Shown here one piece after another: positions 21,933 through 29,162 of a stretch of 37,973 nt of DNA. Made by a program: the position numbers and the translations under genes. Under the pieces are notes generated by a model. It had not been told where the DNA came from. It saw only the letters and a list, made by a program, of their open reading frames with translations, and made no database searches. The stretch covers positions 1 to 37,973 of IMG/VR virus record IMGVR_UViG_3300013212_000040. One strand, 5' to 3'. The DNA comes from a virus. Positions within the stretch are counted from its first letter, which is position 1; each line of letters starts with the position of its first letter.

Positions 21933-22253
21933 CTACTTGTTGTTGACGATGAGCTTCGGCGGGGCCGAGGCCGTGAACTTCGAGGCGACCTTCTTGGCGC
22001 GCTCGGCAACCTCTTCCTTCTTGCCGCCGTCGCCCTTCTTGGTGTGTGTGTACTGAACCGCCGCGATGGCGGCACGCACCTGCAGCGCTGTCGCCTCGAC
22101 CTCGCCCAGCGCCACCTTCTGCAGCATCTCGAGCATGTCCATCGGCGGCAGCGCCGTGGGCTCAGGCTTCGGTTTCGGCTTCCTGCCGGCCCCCGGCCGT
22201 GCCCCTCCTGAGTTAGGCCGGGGCCCTCCCGACCTCCCCTTGACGCCTGCCAT
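21933..22253 (-). CDS. terS: Terminase small subunit
   Basis: This 106-aa protein begins MAGVKGRSGGPRPNSGGARP, with GAGRKPKPKPEP following. This basic Gly/Arg/Pro-rich start is common in HK97-type small terminases. Then comes a helical MDMLEMLQKVALGEVEATAL segment with AAIAAVQYTHTK and a Lys/Glu-rich end. TerS recognises the packaging site and regulates TerL. AGGAA precedes the ATG at 22253. It is shorter than many small terminases but complete at both ends. TerL follows after the inserted HNH gene. Confidence 0.85.
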   Translation of the reverse strand: MAGVKGRSGGPRPNSGGARPGAGRKPKPKPEPTALPPMDMLEMLQKVALGEVEATALQVRAAIAAVQYTHTKKGDGGKKEEVAERAKKVASKFTASAPPKLIVNNK

Positions 22254-22417
22254 TTGCTGATTCCTGCTGAAAAGGGGGAAAAGGTTTACGCATGGGGTAC
22301 GAGGCGGTCGGGCAGCCCGGCGACCCCAGACTTTTGACGCCCCCCGGGCCTCTGTCGGCTCGGGCGCCGCGCCAGTGCCCCTGCGGCCCGCGTATCGGGC
22401 CCAGGAGGCGCGATCTC

Positions 22418-22768
22418 TCACCCGGCTGACTCGTCCCACTCCTGCCCGCGTGACTCGGCCTGCGTCTTCCTGGCGTGGCAGGAGCCAGGCCCGTCGCAGA
22501 TGGTCTGCAGGTTGCTGCGGTCGTCAGTCCCGCCGCGCGCCTTGGGCACGATGTGGTCCACCGTGCGGCAGTTCGGTGTGACGTGGCCGCGGCGCAGGCA
22601 GGGCTGGCACAGGCCACCCTGCGCCATCAGCACCTGGGTGCGCACCTTCTGCCAGGCCCAACCGTAGCCGCGCTCTGTGGCGCTGCCTCGGTGGCCGGCG
22701 CTCCAGCCGCCTTCACGCTTCGGGGTGGCGGGCGCCAGGCGCTGGCCGAGCATCTGGAGTCTGGCCAT
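22418..22768 (-). CDS. Packaging-associated HNH endonuclease (HK97 gp74-like)
   Basis: This 116-aa protein has an HNH fold with zinc-binding cysteines: CQPCLRRGHVTPN, TVDHIVPKARGGTDDRSNLQ, then ICDGPGSCHARKT. Endonucleases of this type next to terminase genes assist DNA cutting at packaging in HK97-like phages; they differ from the homing enzymes in this window, lacking the AP2-like end and the YDP..G module. The position immediately before TerS supports the packaging role. The ATG at 22768 was taken; a Met at codon 6 is an alternative. Confidence 0.88.
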   Translation of the reverse strand: MARLQMLGQRLAPATPKREGGWSAGHRGSATERGYGWAWQKVRTQVLMAQGGLCQPCLRRGHVTPNCRTVDHIVPKARGGTDDRSNLQTICDGPGSCHARKTQAESRGQEWDESAG

Positions 22769-22852
22769 GGTGTAGGTGCCCGCCGGGACTGCCGCGCCTG
22801 GGTTGAGCCGGAGCGAGGCGGCGCGCGTTCGTGCTGGGCGTGGAAACGAAGA

Positions 22853-22880
22853 AGCCCGCCGAGCGTGAGCCGGGCGGGCT
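22853..22880. repeat. Hairpin in gap before the packaging HNH gene
   Basis: AGCCCGCC (22853-22860) pairs perfectly with GGCGGGCT (22873-22880). Neither strand has a T-run, so it is not a standard terminator. The arms equal those of the hairpins at 11778-11805 and 21887-21916. The rest of the gap 22769-22970 shows no convincing gene. Confidence 0.55.
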
Positions 22881-22970
22881 AGAAAAGTTCAGGCGAGCTC
22901 ATCCGTAAAGCAACCGCAGGTCAAGCCTGCTCAGGCAGTTTGTGCCGGATGTGGGCCAATGGCCGGATGA

Positions 22971-23537
22971 TCAAGCCCTTGCCGGGCTGTTCGCCGAATC
23001 GAGTTGCTGATGGTGCGCCACTATAGCGGCTGCAGTCCTGATGTCAAACGCTGCCGGGTTGACGGTGTGAAGTCGGGCGGCAGCAGCCCTATATGCAAGG
23101 CTTGCCTCTTCTGCGGCTGCAAAGTACCCAAGATGCTGCTGCTTGCCGTTGAGCATGATCGACGCCTGCCAACGGTTGCGCGACTTGCTCCACGAGACAC
23201 CTCGAAAGCCGGATGTGTTGCACCTCTGAAGAAGCTTGTTCTGTTCGTTTTCGGAGCGGGTCGCCAACCGAAGGTTGGAAATCTTGTTGTCGGTCCGCCG
23301 CCGATTAATGTGGTCCAAGTCACTTGCCGGCCAGCACCCGTGTACATACAGCCACGCGAGCCTGTGATTCAGATAGCTCTTGCCGGAGATCTTCGTTCTC
23401 AGATAGCCAGTGCCGTTGTCAACTCCGGCTTCATCGCCGGCTCGCGCCGCTCCCCTGTTGCCGCGCCACTTGAACACCCCAGTTTCTGGGTCGTAATGCA
23501 GTAGCGCCTTGAGGGTTTCTTGTGTCAGTTCATTCAT
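22971..23537 (-). CDS. HNH homing endonuclease with AP2-like domain (copy 3)
   Basis: This 188-aa protein begins MNELTQETLKALLHYDPETG. It carries HRLAWLYVHGCWPASDLDHI, NRRRTDNKISNLRLATRSEN and the AP2-like GFRGVSWSKSRNRWQASIML with LGYFAAAEEASLAYRAAAAR. It lies nine bases after the stop of the Q-like gene and before the packaging HNH gene. GAAGGG precedes the ATG at 23537. It has a 35-residue C-terminal extension (ending LDSANSPARA) lacking in copies 1 and 2, and its DNA is less GC-rich than the flanking genes. Confidence 0.9.
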   Translation of the reverse strand: MNELTQETLKALLHYDPETGVFKWRGNRGAARAGDEAGVDNGTGYLRTKISGKSYLNHRLAWLYVHGCWPASDLDHINRRRTDNKISNLRLATRSENEQNKLLQRCNTSGFRGVSWSKSRNRWQASIMLNGKQQHLGYFAAAEEASLAYRAAAARLHTVNPAAFDIRTAAAIVAHHQQLDSANSPARA

Positions 23538-23546
23538 CTTCGCCCT

Positions 23547-24326
23547 TCAGGCACGGCGAGTACGCCGGTGGATCTGACTCATTGACGCAGTGCAGCGCGA
23601 GTCCATGACGTTGAGCAGGAACAGCCCGAAGGCTTGCTCGGCTGCGTTCCTGCCCAGCTGGCCATGCCGCCGGCTGCCGGTGCCGCCGCACTTGGCGCAG
23701 CGCAGGCGCGGGGAGCCGTAGCCGCCGGAGAAGCCGCGGCCCTCGCACTTCTGGCAGAGGCGATCAAGCCAGACGTCGAGAACCTGGCCCACCAGGGTGG
23801 CCAGCTGGGCGTCGGTGGAGCTGCAAGCCTTGTGAGGCGCCTGGCGGTGGGCGAAGAGAAACAGCGCTTGCTTGGCGGGCTCCAGGCTGCGCAGCCCCAT
23901 GAGGATCAGCGCGCGAGCGGTGACCAGCTCGCGCTCGCACTCGGAGCGAAGGCGGGCCGCCTCATTGGCATGGCGCTTTCCCTCGGCCTCCTTGTCGGCT
24001 TGCAGCCGCTCGGCCTTGGCCTTGTCGTCGCCGGTGGCGGTGCGCTGAGCGGCCTTGGCTTTGGCCGCCTGTTCTGCGCAGGCCTTGGCTGCCGCATCTG
24101 AAGCCGTTGCAAGCCGGCTCCACTCTCGGGCAGCCTTACCGTACTGAGCCACATCGCCGGCCGCAGAGTCCCACTCACCGCGCAGCCGGGTGAGCAGCAC
24201 GCCCATCGTCTCGGCCAGGCCGGCGGCGATGAGGGTGTCGGCGTCGCCAGGGGCCTCATCCGTGCGGCGCAGGGCGAGGTGGCTGGATCGGGTGGCGCGG
24301 GCGTATTTCTCTTCTGTACGAGTCAT
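23547..24326 (-). CDS. Q-like late regulator candidate with DnaJ-type zinc finger
   Basis: This 259-aa protein has an Ala/Lys/Glu-rich helical centre (AEQAAKAKAAQRTATGDDKA) and a C-terminal zinc-finger-like part: CQKCEGRGFSGGYGSPRLRC followed by AKCGGTGSRRHG, i.e. two CxxCxGxG-type pairs, as in several phage antitermination Q-like proteins. It is the last gene before the packaging and virion genes, where Q lies in lambda. The call rests on position and the zinc finger and is not certain. AGGAA precedes the ATG at 24326. The leader just upstream is crossed by a plus-strand terminator hairpin and promoter-like sequence. Confidence 0.6.
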   Translation of the reverse strand: MTRTEEKYARATRSSHLALRRTDEAPGDADTLIAAGLAETMGVLLTRLRGEWDSAAGDVAQYGKAAREWSRLATASDAAAKACAEQAAKAKAAQRTATGDDKAKAERLQADKEAEGKRHANEAARLRSECERELVTARALILMGLRSLEPAKQALFLFAHRQAPHKACSSTDAQLATLVGQVLDVWLDRLCQKCEGRGFSGGYGSPRLRCAKCGGTGSRRHGQLGRNAAEQAFGLFLLNVMDSRCTASMSQIHRRTRRA

Positions 24327-24338
24327 CAGAGTTCCTGA

Positions 24339-24400
24339 GATAATCGGGTTACCAGCTCGATATCGAAGGGCGCTCTGGCGAAAGTCGGGGCGCTTTTTTT
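24339..24400 (+). ncRNA. Candidate plus-strand small RNA with intrinsic terminator
   Basis: A perfect stem of at least 12 bp with a GAAA tetraloop (24366-24397, loop 24380-24383) leads into TTTTTTT (24394-24400). Several of its pairs are G-U, so it folds only in the plus-strand RNA. Upstream is TGA-GATAAT (24336-24344), an extended -10 box with 5 of 6 matches; a -35 box is weak. A transcript from about 24351 would be about 50 nt and antisense to the leader of the Q-like gene. The terminator is clear; the promoter and the RNA are inferred. Confidence 0.6.
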
Positions 24401-24956
24401 ATGTAGCCAGCGACTTGAGAAGCGTCTGCAGCTGCTTGAGCTTTTCCGCATCGGCCGACGCTGAAGACTTCTGCTCTTCAATATCAAGCGCGGCTTCGTC
24501 AATTTCTCTAGACAGCTTGCGCATCAAGTCAGCCACCTCTTTCATCGTTTTTGCGAGTTCTTCGGCGCGCTCCGCAAGCACCACAATGCGTGCGGAGTTC
24601 TGCATGGCCTGTTGCCCGAGGCTGGCGAGTCTTGAAAGTGCGCCAGTGGGGGCTTGAGGTTTCGGTGTGGCTTTCATTTGTTCTTCCTGGGTCGTGGTTT
24701 CTTCGGAATCCAGCTTTACCGGCGCGCGTCTAAAAACTCCGCGTTCAGGCTCCATTACCAAGCCGGCGTCTACGAGGCTTGCCAAACACCCACGCAACGC
24801 TCGCGGATCTCGTCCCGTGCTGCATCCCGTCCGGCTAAGCTCAGACTGGATGTAAGTTGCGGACCACGCCTCCATTGCAGGAACGGCTTCGTACACGCGC
24901 CGCGCAACTGCACTCATGCTCTTGAGGCGCACCTCATGCTTCTTTGCGGTCAGCAT
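24399..24956 (-). CDS. Winged-helix plus coiled-coil protein of unknown function
   Basis: This 185-aa protein begins MLTAKKHEVRLKSMSAVARR. Its first 80 residues resemble a winged helix (ATYIQSELSRTGCSTGRDPR, ALRGCLASLVDAGLVMEPER). A Thr/Glu/Lys linker follows, then a long coiled coil (VVLAERAEELAKTMKEVADL, EIDEAALDIEEQ) to the end. The ATG at 24956 overlaps the stop of the NinG gene by seven bases. It probably binds DNA as an oligomer; its place between ninG and the Q-like gene makes a regulatory role plausible. Its base composition is less GC-rich than its neighbours. Confidence 0.7.
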   Translation of the reverse strand: MLTAKKHEVRLKSMSAVARRVYEAVPAMEAWSATYIQSELSRTGCSTGRDPRALRGCLASLVDAGLVMEPERGVFRRAPVKLDSEETTTQEEQMKATPKPQAPTGALSRLASLGQQAMQNSARIVVLAERAEELAKTMKEVADLMRKLSREIDEAALDIEEQKSSASADAEKLKQLQTLLKSLAT

Positions 24957-25621
24957 CGGATGAGCTTCTCCAGGGCGTTGGCCTTGCGGCGGTAGGTGTC
25001 GCGGATCTCGCGCAGGCCCTCGCGGGTCCACTTGATCGGGGTGTTGTTCTGCTCCAGCGCCTCGACGCGCGCCAGGCCGATGCGGGCGATGAGGCCGGCG
25101 CGATACGCAACGGCGTTGCCGGCCCGGTCCCGGTTCTCCACCACGCTCTGAGCGTGACAGTTGTCCTCGTTGAACCGCAGGTGATCGGCCGCGCCCGTGC
25201 TGCGGTAGTGGCCGGCATCCACCGCGCTGCCGGTGATGCCCTTGGTGCCCCACTGAAGGGGTTTGCCACTGCTGATGCAAGGATGGCCGGCGAGGCGGTC
25301 GCGGGCGCGAATGAAGCGGTTGAACTCGCGTTGCGCTTCCTTCTTGAGCTGCGGCACGGTCTTGAGCGCTTCGAGTTCCACGCGGGTCTGCTTCCGGTCC
25401 TCGCGCGCCGCCTTCTCCGCCGTGCGCGCCTTCATGTGCTCGACCATCAGGCTGGCGCACTTGGGGCCGCAGGCCTTCTGCATCTGCCGGGCGGGCGTAA
25501 ACATCTCCCCGCATCCACCCTTGCGGGCGTCGCAGCGGCGGGGCCGGATTGCTGGGGCCGATGCGCGGGCCGGCTGACTGGCGCGCAGGGGCGTGTGGCG
25601 CTTCATGGGCGTGCGCTTCAT
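24950..25621 (-). CDS. ninG: NinG / Rap recombination endonuclease
   Basis: This 223-aa protein has the zinc-binding pair CDARKGGCGEMF and CGPKC near the N-terminus and the NinG hallmark DAGHYRSTGAADHLRFNEDN with CHAQ. The lambda family member Rap cuts branched DNA and helps RecBCD-pathway recombination between phage and plasmid. The ATG at 25621 overlaps the stop of the DUF1367 gene (ATGA); a GTG two codons earlier is possible. Its position in a nin-like cluster before the Q-like gene is as in lambda. Confidence 0.9.
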   Translation of the reverse strand: MKRTPMKRHTPLRASQPARASAPAIRPRRCDARKGGCGEMFTPARQMQKACGPKCASLMVEHMKARTAEKAAREDRKQTRVELEALKTVPQLKKEAQREFNRFIRARDRLAGHPCISSGKPLQWGTKGITGSAVDAGHYRSTGAADHLRFNEDNCHAQSVVENRDRAGNAVAYRAGLIARIGLARVEALEQNNTPIKWTREGLREIRDTYRRKANALEKLIRC

Positions 25622-26070
25622 GCCCACCCCTGCACGATCATGTCCATCAGCCGGTCGGCCGTGGCGCGCTCCATCTGCGGCAGGATGAACTGCAGCACCC
25701 CGTCGATCGCTGCCGAGTAGAACGCCTCGAATTCCTCCTGAGGCATCGACTCGTAGGCGATGGACTTCGGCACCTGCACCAGCTCGCCCGTCGTGGGGTG
25801 GATCGCTGCGTCAAAGTGGCCGGCAGCCAGCTTCACGGCGACCAGCGCTTTGTCGGTCGTGTTGTAGGTCTCGCTGTTTTCCGCCACCAGCTGCAGCAGC
25901 GCCATCAGCTTGCGATGGTGCGGGCCGTTGCGCGGCGTCGACCATTCAAAGCGCAGCCAGGCTCCCGCCTTCAGCGTCTCCAGGCGGCGGCGAAACTTGG
26001 TCCAGGCCTCCTGGTCGATCGCAGTGGCGCCGCGTATGCCGGCGGGCGTCTTGATGAGCATGGCTTTCAT
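25618..26070 (-). CDS. DUF1367 family phage protein
   Basis: This 150-aa protein begins MKAMLIKTPAGIRGATAIDQ and contains FEWSTPRNGPHHRKLMALLQ, the conserved core of DUF1367, followed by PKSIAYESMPQEEFEAFYSA and VLQFILPQMERATADRLMDM. The family is widespread in lambda-like phages next to NinG and has no established biochemical role; a nucleic-acid function is suspected from context. Both junctions are ATGA overlaps. Confidence 0.88.
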   Translation of the reverse strand: MKAMLIKTPAGIRGATAIDQEAWTKFRRRLETLKAGAWLRFEWSTPRNGPHHRKLMALLQLVAENSETYNTTDKALVAVKLAAGHFDAAIHPTTGELVQVPKSIAYESMPQEEFEAFYSAAIDGVLQFILPQMERATADRLMDMIVQGWA

Positions 26071-26231
26071 GCAGCGTTCCGCCTTGGCTCCGGCAGCATC
26101 CCCGCGCGCTTGGTCATCTCGCGCAGCTTTGCCTGCTTGCGCTTGAGGGCCGCGGCGCGCTCCTGGCGCTCCTCCTCTTCCCTCGCCCGGGTGCGGGCCT
26201 GGGCGGCTGCAATGCGTTCGGATGGCGTCAT
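26067..26231 (-). CDS. 54-aa highly charged protein in the nin-like cluster
   Basis: This short gene, ATG at 26231 to TGA at 26067, encodes MTPSERIAAAQARTRAREEE and then a Lys/Arg/Glu/Ala-rich helix ending PEPRRNAA. Its start overlaps the stop of the LuxR-HTH gene and its stop overlaps the DUF1367 start, so it exactly fills the gap with coupled junctions. The whole protein should be one long charged helix. No function is known. Confidence 0.72.
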   Translation of the reverse strand: MTPSERIAAAQARTRAREEEERQERAAALKRKQAKLREMTKRAGMLPEPRRNAA

Positions 26232-26662
26232 TCAGCCACCGCCTTGCTATAGGCCTGCAGAAGCTCTGCAGTCGTCTTCACCCCAGCCTTGCGCCGCGCC
26301 ACCTTGAGATAGCTCTCCATCGTGTTGAACTTGATGCCAGACGCCGCGGCTGCAGCGGCCAACGTGGCGCCGGCAGTCATTGCCTCGACGACCTTCCGCT
26401 CGGATGGCGTAAGGCATTCCGGGAACTGCTTCGCCTCTCGGCGCTTGCGCAGCTCAACCCGGGCGTCATCGCGCGGCAGCTGGTTCCTGCTCACGCCTTC
26501 CATGATGAGCGCCTTTGCAACGATGCAGGCGGTGTCCTTGGAACAGTCGAACTTCACGCAGATGTCCGAACGGGTCAGCATCTCGTCCGGGTTTCGGTGG
26601 AAGAAATCGCGCGCCTTCTGCAGCGTGGTCTTCGGCTCCTGATGGTGGGAATGAATAGTCAT
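26228..26662 (-). CDS. DNA-binding protein with LuxR-type HTH
   Basis: This 144-aa protein begins MTIHSHHQEPKTTLQKARDF. An N-terminal helix-turn-helix-like part (LTRSDICVKFDCSKDTACIV) and a C-terminal LuxR/GerE-type HTH (LTPSERKVVEAMTAGATLAA, FNTMESYLKVARRKAGVKTT) are visible. The second part matches the LxLTpxExxVL..va.G.s..eIA...g.s..TVk.hl pattern. The ATG at 26662 overlaps the helicase stop. It may be a phage regulator or replication accessory factor; the target is unknown. Confidence 0.72.
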   Translation of the reverse strand: MTIHSHHQEPKTTLQKARDFFHRNPDEMLTRSDICVKFDCSKDTACIVAKALIMEGVSRNQLPRDDARVELRKRREAKQFPECLTPSERKVVEAMTAGATLAAAAAASGIKFNTMESYLKVARRKAGVKTTAELLQAYSKAVAE

Positions 26663-27621
26663 TGCATGGTCCTTTCTCGGTGGGGCCACTGCGTCATATC
26701 GAGCGTGGCGTTCGGCGATCCGACGTACTGCATGGATGCCTTGTGAAACCACAACTTGATCGGGCCTTCCCAGCCCGTCCCGTTGCGCTGCTTTTTGCAG
26801 AAGACGACGCTGTCCGGCTCCTCGGTCTTGGCGTACTTGCCGGCCGCGAGCTCGTCTTCCTTGGGCTTGTTGCGCCACACCAGCAGCAGGTTGTCGACCT
26901 GATCAACGATGGAGCCGGCGCCCTTCACGTCGCTCTTGTCGGGCAGGTCGGATTCCTTGTTGCCCTTGCGCAGGTGGTGCACCAGGTGGATGTGCGCGTC
27001 GTAGTCCTTCGCGATGGCGCAGAACTCGTCCACGACGTGCTTCTGGCCGTTGTAGTCGTCGTCGTCCTTGACGCACTTCATGAGCGAGTCGACGAAGACA
27101 TGCTTGATGCCCAGCACCTTGCACATGTACCGGACCACGGCCACGATCTTTTGGGGAGTCACGGTGCCCTGCTGGTCGTAGAACCACAGGCGCTCGTCAG
27201 TGAAGGCGCGGAAGTCGTCGAGGATCTCCCGGATCACCGGCACCTCCTCGGGGTGGATGCAGTCCAGGTCCTGGCCGGCCTGCTGGCGCGCCATGCGGTC
27301 CAGAGACTTCATGGGCTTCATCTCGAAGGACGCAATGCCGACCTTCTCGCCCTGGGCCATGATGGACAGGCCAGCCATGCCGCTGATGGCCGACTTGCCG
27401 TGACCGTTGACGCCACCCCAGAGCGTCACCTCACCGGGCCGGAATGCAAAGACGTTGTGCGTCTTCTCCCACGGCATCTTGGCGCCGACCTCGCGGCCCT
27501 TGGGCTTGCCGACCATGTCGATCATGGCGGCCAAGAAGTCGGCCGCCGGCTTGACCTTGCTGGTCTCCTCGGTCTCGGCCTCGTACTGGCTCCAGTCGAT
27601 GGTGTCGGGGATCAGGTTCAT
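26659..27621 (-). CDS. DnaB-type replicative helicase (RecA-like ATPase domain)
   Basis: This 320-aa protein carries the helicase core without the usual DnaB N-terminal domain. Walker A is GGVNGHGKS (about 69-77), preceded by RPGEVTLW. Then come IASFEMKPMKSLDRMARQQA, Walker B in IKHVFVDSLMKC and HIHLVHHLRKGN. This organisation is that of phage-encoded helicases that work with an O-like initiator. The ATG at 27621 overlaps the stop of the gene before it (ATGA). The initiator gene lies one gene upstream, so the phage appears to supply its own helicase rather than only loading that of the host. Confidence 0.9.
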   Translation of the reverse strand: MNLIPDTIDWSQYEAETEETSKVKPAADFLAAMIDMVGKPKGREVGAKMPWEKTHNVFAFRPGEVTLWGGVNGHGKSAISGMAGLSIMAQGEKVGIASFEMKPMKSLDRMARQQAGQDLDCIHPEEVPVIREILDDFRAFTDERLWFYDQQGTVTPQKIVAVVRYMCKVLGIKHVFVDSLMKCVKDDDDYNGQKHVVDEFCAIAKDYDAHIHLVHHLRKGNKESDLPDKSDVKGAGSIVDQVDNLLLVWRNKPKEDELAAGKYAKTEEPDSVVFCKKQRNGTGWEGPIKLWFHKASMQYVGSPNATLDMTQWPHRERTMQ

Positions 27622-27947
27622 GCGAGCTGCTCCCCGTTGACCCGAACCCAGACTGGACCGTCGATCCACGACTCCCTCGGCGAACCGATGGCGATGCCGA
27701 CGTCAGCAGCACCAGCGCGGCAGGCTGCACGCGCCCAGCGCTCGGCCTCTTCGAATCGGCCCGTCTCACCGAGAACCACAACGCGCAGCAAGTGCAGCGC
27801 CCGCAGGTCGGCAGACTCGGGCCGCTCGGCGCCGCAGTCCAGGCATCCGGCCAGAGGCTGGCCAGCCATGCCGGGCGTGCGGAGCAGCAGCAGTTCGGGG
27901 CGCAAGCCCTGACGACGCTGAGCGATGAGGTGTTGAAGGCCCTGCAT
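27618..27947 (-). CDS. Hypothetical protein between initiator and helicase
   Basis: This 109-aa protein begins MQGLQHLIAQRRQGLRPELL. It has a CLDCGAERP pair of cysteines, a helical RVVVLGETGRFEEAERWARA segment and a beta-rich end (GPVWVRVNGEQLA). It lies between the replication initiator and the helicase with ATGA overlaps at both ends, so a helicase-loading role is conceivable, but it does not resemble lambda P in size or sequence. Confidence 0.65.
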   Translation of the reverse strand: MQGLQHLIAQRRQGLRPELLLLRTPGMAGQPLAGCLDCGAERPESADLRALHLLRVVVLGETGRFEEAERWARAACRAGAADVGIAIGSPRESWIDGPVWVRVNGEQLA

Positions 27948-28741
27948 CACAGCGCCCCCGCCAGTTGCAGACCACCAGCCGACCCGCCATCAGCCGCTGC
28001 GCCGTCCCACCGACGCTGGTTGAGGTACACCAGCGGGGCGGGGATGTAACGGCCGCCGTCTCGGCTCCAGTCGTCCGAGGTCTTGAGGCGCCGAACGTGC
28101 TCGACGATGGCCATGGCTTCCTTCTCGCACTTGGCCTTACGCCAAGCCTCCAAGCACTTCACCCTGCCGCCCTTCCTCGTCGATGCAGGCCATTCGGTCC
28201 AGAAGGTCGTGAACCCGTCCGGCTCCCCCTCAGGGGGCAAGGGGGGTTGTGTTCCTGTTTCTGTTCCTGTTCCTGTTAATTGCTTCGAAGGGGCTTCACC
28301 AGGGCTTCGAAGGGGCTTCGAAGGGGCTTCAGATGCGAGGTGGTAGGCCTTGCCGTATACCTTGAAGAACGCATCCCGCAGCAGCTTGGTGCTGATGCGC
28401 GCCCATTCCTTTTGCACCCCCTTGACCTTGTTGTCGTCGGCCTTGAGGTTCTCGCCCACCTGATGGGCGGCCATGCGGATCACGAAGACCGTCTCGGTCT
28501 CGTGGTCGTACTCGCAGAACTCGATCCCCACCAAGCGCTCAAGCGCAGCCGTCGCCCGGTCGACACCGAGACCTGTCTCGTGCGCCATGTAGAGCACAGG
28601 GCAGTGGAAGACGCCGATCATGTTGGCGTGCGGCGAGGTCATGAGGTACAGCGCGAGAAGCTGGGCCTCCAGGTCGCCGCGCAGCGCCTTGCCGGTCTTG
28701 CCGATCCAGAACTGCGGGGAAACTGTGCCGTACTCGCGCAT
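27947..28741 (-). CDS. Replication initiator protein, lambda O-like
   Basis: This 264-aa protein has an N-terminal winged-helix type domain (YGTVSPQFWIGKTGKALRGD, LLALYLMTSPHANMIGVFHC, LGVDRATAALERLVGIEFCE) common in phage O/DnaD-like initiators. A low-complexity linker (about 137-170, EAPSKPLRSPGEAPSKQL with Thr/Gly/Glu repeats) follows, then a C-terminal domain (FTTFWTEWPASTRKGGRVKC, WSRDGGRYIPAPLVYLNQRR). The latter resembles the C-terminal module of phage replication proteins. The linker DNA carries tandem 11-bp iterons, the likely origin. Both ends overlap neighbours by ATGA. Confidence 0.83.
   Translation of the reverse strand: MREYGTVSPQFWIGKTGKALRGDLEAQLLALYLMTSPHANMIGVFHCPVLYMAHETGLGVDRATAALERLVGIEFCEYDHETETVFVIRMAAHQVGENLKADDNKVKGVQKEWARISTKLLRDAFFKVYGKAYHLASEAPSKPLRSPGEAPSKQLTGTGTETGTQPPLPPEGEPDGFTTFWTEWPASTRKGGRVKCLEAWRKAKCEKEAMAIVEHVRRLKTSDDWSRDGGRYIPAPLVYLNQRRWDGAAADGGSAGGLQLAGAL
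28251..28336. repeat. Iteron array and purine tract, candidate replication origin
   Basis: Five tandem 11-bp units start at 28282, 28293, 28304, 28315 and 28326. Three are GCTTCGAAGGG exactly and two are degenerate (GCTTCACCAGG, GCTTCAGATGC). Next to them at 28251-28277 is a 6-bp repeat (GTTCCT, GTTTCT, GTTCCT, GTTCCT, GTT) followed by TAATT, an AT-richer strand-asymmetric tract. The 11-bp period does not match codons and equals about one helical turn. Iterons plus an adjacent easily melted tract inside the initiator gene is the lambda ori layout. Confidence 0.72.
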
Positions 28742-28869
28742 CAGAGCCCCAGCCTCTCGGCAATTGCCCGGCTCGCGGCCTCGACCTCTTCAGATGAGGC
28801 GCCCGGGTTGGCGGCCAGCCAGGCGGCTTTCTGCTCGGCGTAGAGCTTGCACAGTTCGGCGTAGCTCAC
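28741..28869 (-). CDS. 42-aa small protein upstream of the initiator
   Basis: This gene runs from GTG at 28869 (GTGA overlap with the upstream stop) to TGA at 28741 (ATGA overlap with the initiator start). It encodes VSYAELCKLYAEQKAAWLAA and then NPGASSEEVEAASRAIAERL with GL at the end. The protein should be two short helices with a Pro/Gly turn. No function is known. The coupled junctions on both sides are the main support. Confidence 0.65.
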   Translation of the reverse strand: MSYAELCKLYAEQKAAWLAANPGASSEEVEAASRAIAERLGL

Positions 28870-29162
28870 ACAGCCTCCCACACTTGGGCAATGCCGCCGC
28901 TGGGCGTGCCGCGCTTGACCGGCAGGCCGAGCAGGTCGACGTGTGCACGGGCCTCGCTGCACTTGCACAGCTCGTGCATGCGGCGGTCGATCTGGACCAC
29001 AGACAGGCCGGTGATGCGCTCCAGCTCGTGAGCGGTGCGCGGGCCGTGTTTCTTCAGCGCGGAAAGGATGCGGTCGCGGTGGGTCGGGGCGAACTGACGC
29101 GCGCGGTCGGCGGCGTCGTGCGACTGGATGGGGTCGCTGTTGCGTGCAAGAGCGAAATTCAT
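28866..29162 (-). CDS. Winged-helix DNA-binding protein
   Basis: This 98-aa protein begins MNFALARNSDPIQSHDAADR. A winged-helix core follows: RDRILSALKKHGPRTAHELE, RITGLSVVQIDRRMHELCKC. This is a MarR-like pattern in which the second helix would read DNA, and the end (VKRGTPSGGIAQVWEAV) forms the wing. The ATG at 29162 overlaps the stop of the preceding gene. It probably regulates phage genes or assists initiation, as it lies just ahead of the initiator gene. Confidence 0.72.
   Translation of the reverse strand: MNFALARNSDPIQSHDAADRARQFAPTHRDRILSALKKHGPRTAHELERITGLSVVQIDRRMHELCKCSEARAHVDLLGLPVKRGTPSGGIAQVWEAV

Noticed and set aside
24957-25514. N-terminal extension of the winged-helix/coiled-coil gene
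   Set aside because: This part overlaps NinG in another frame and has shadow composition; the ATG at 24956 fits the coupled junction.
28251-28336. CRISPR array
   Set aside because: The repeats are 6 and 11 bp, directly tandem and without spacers, and no cas genes are present.
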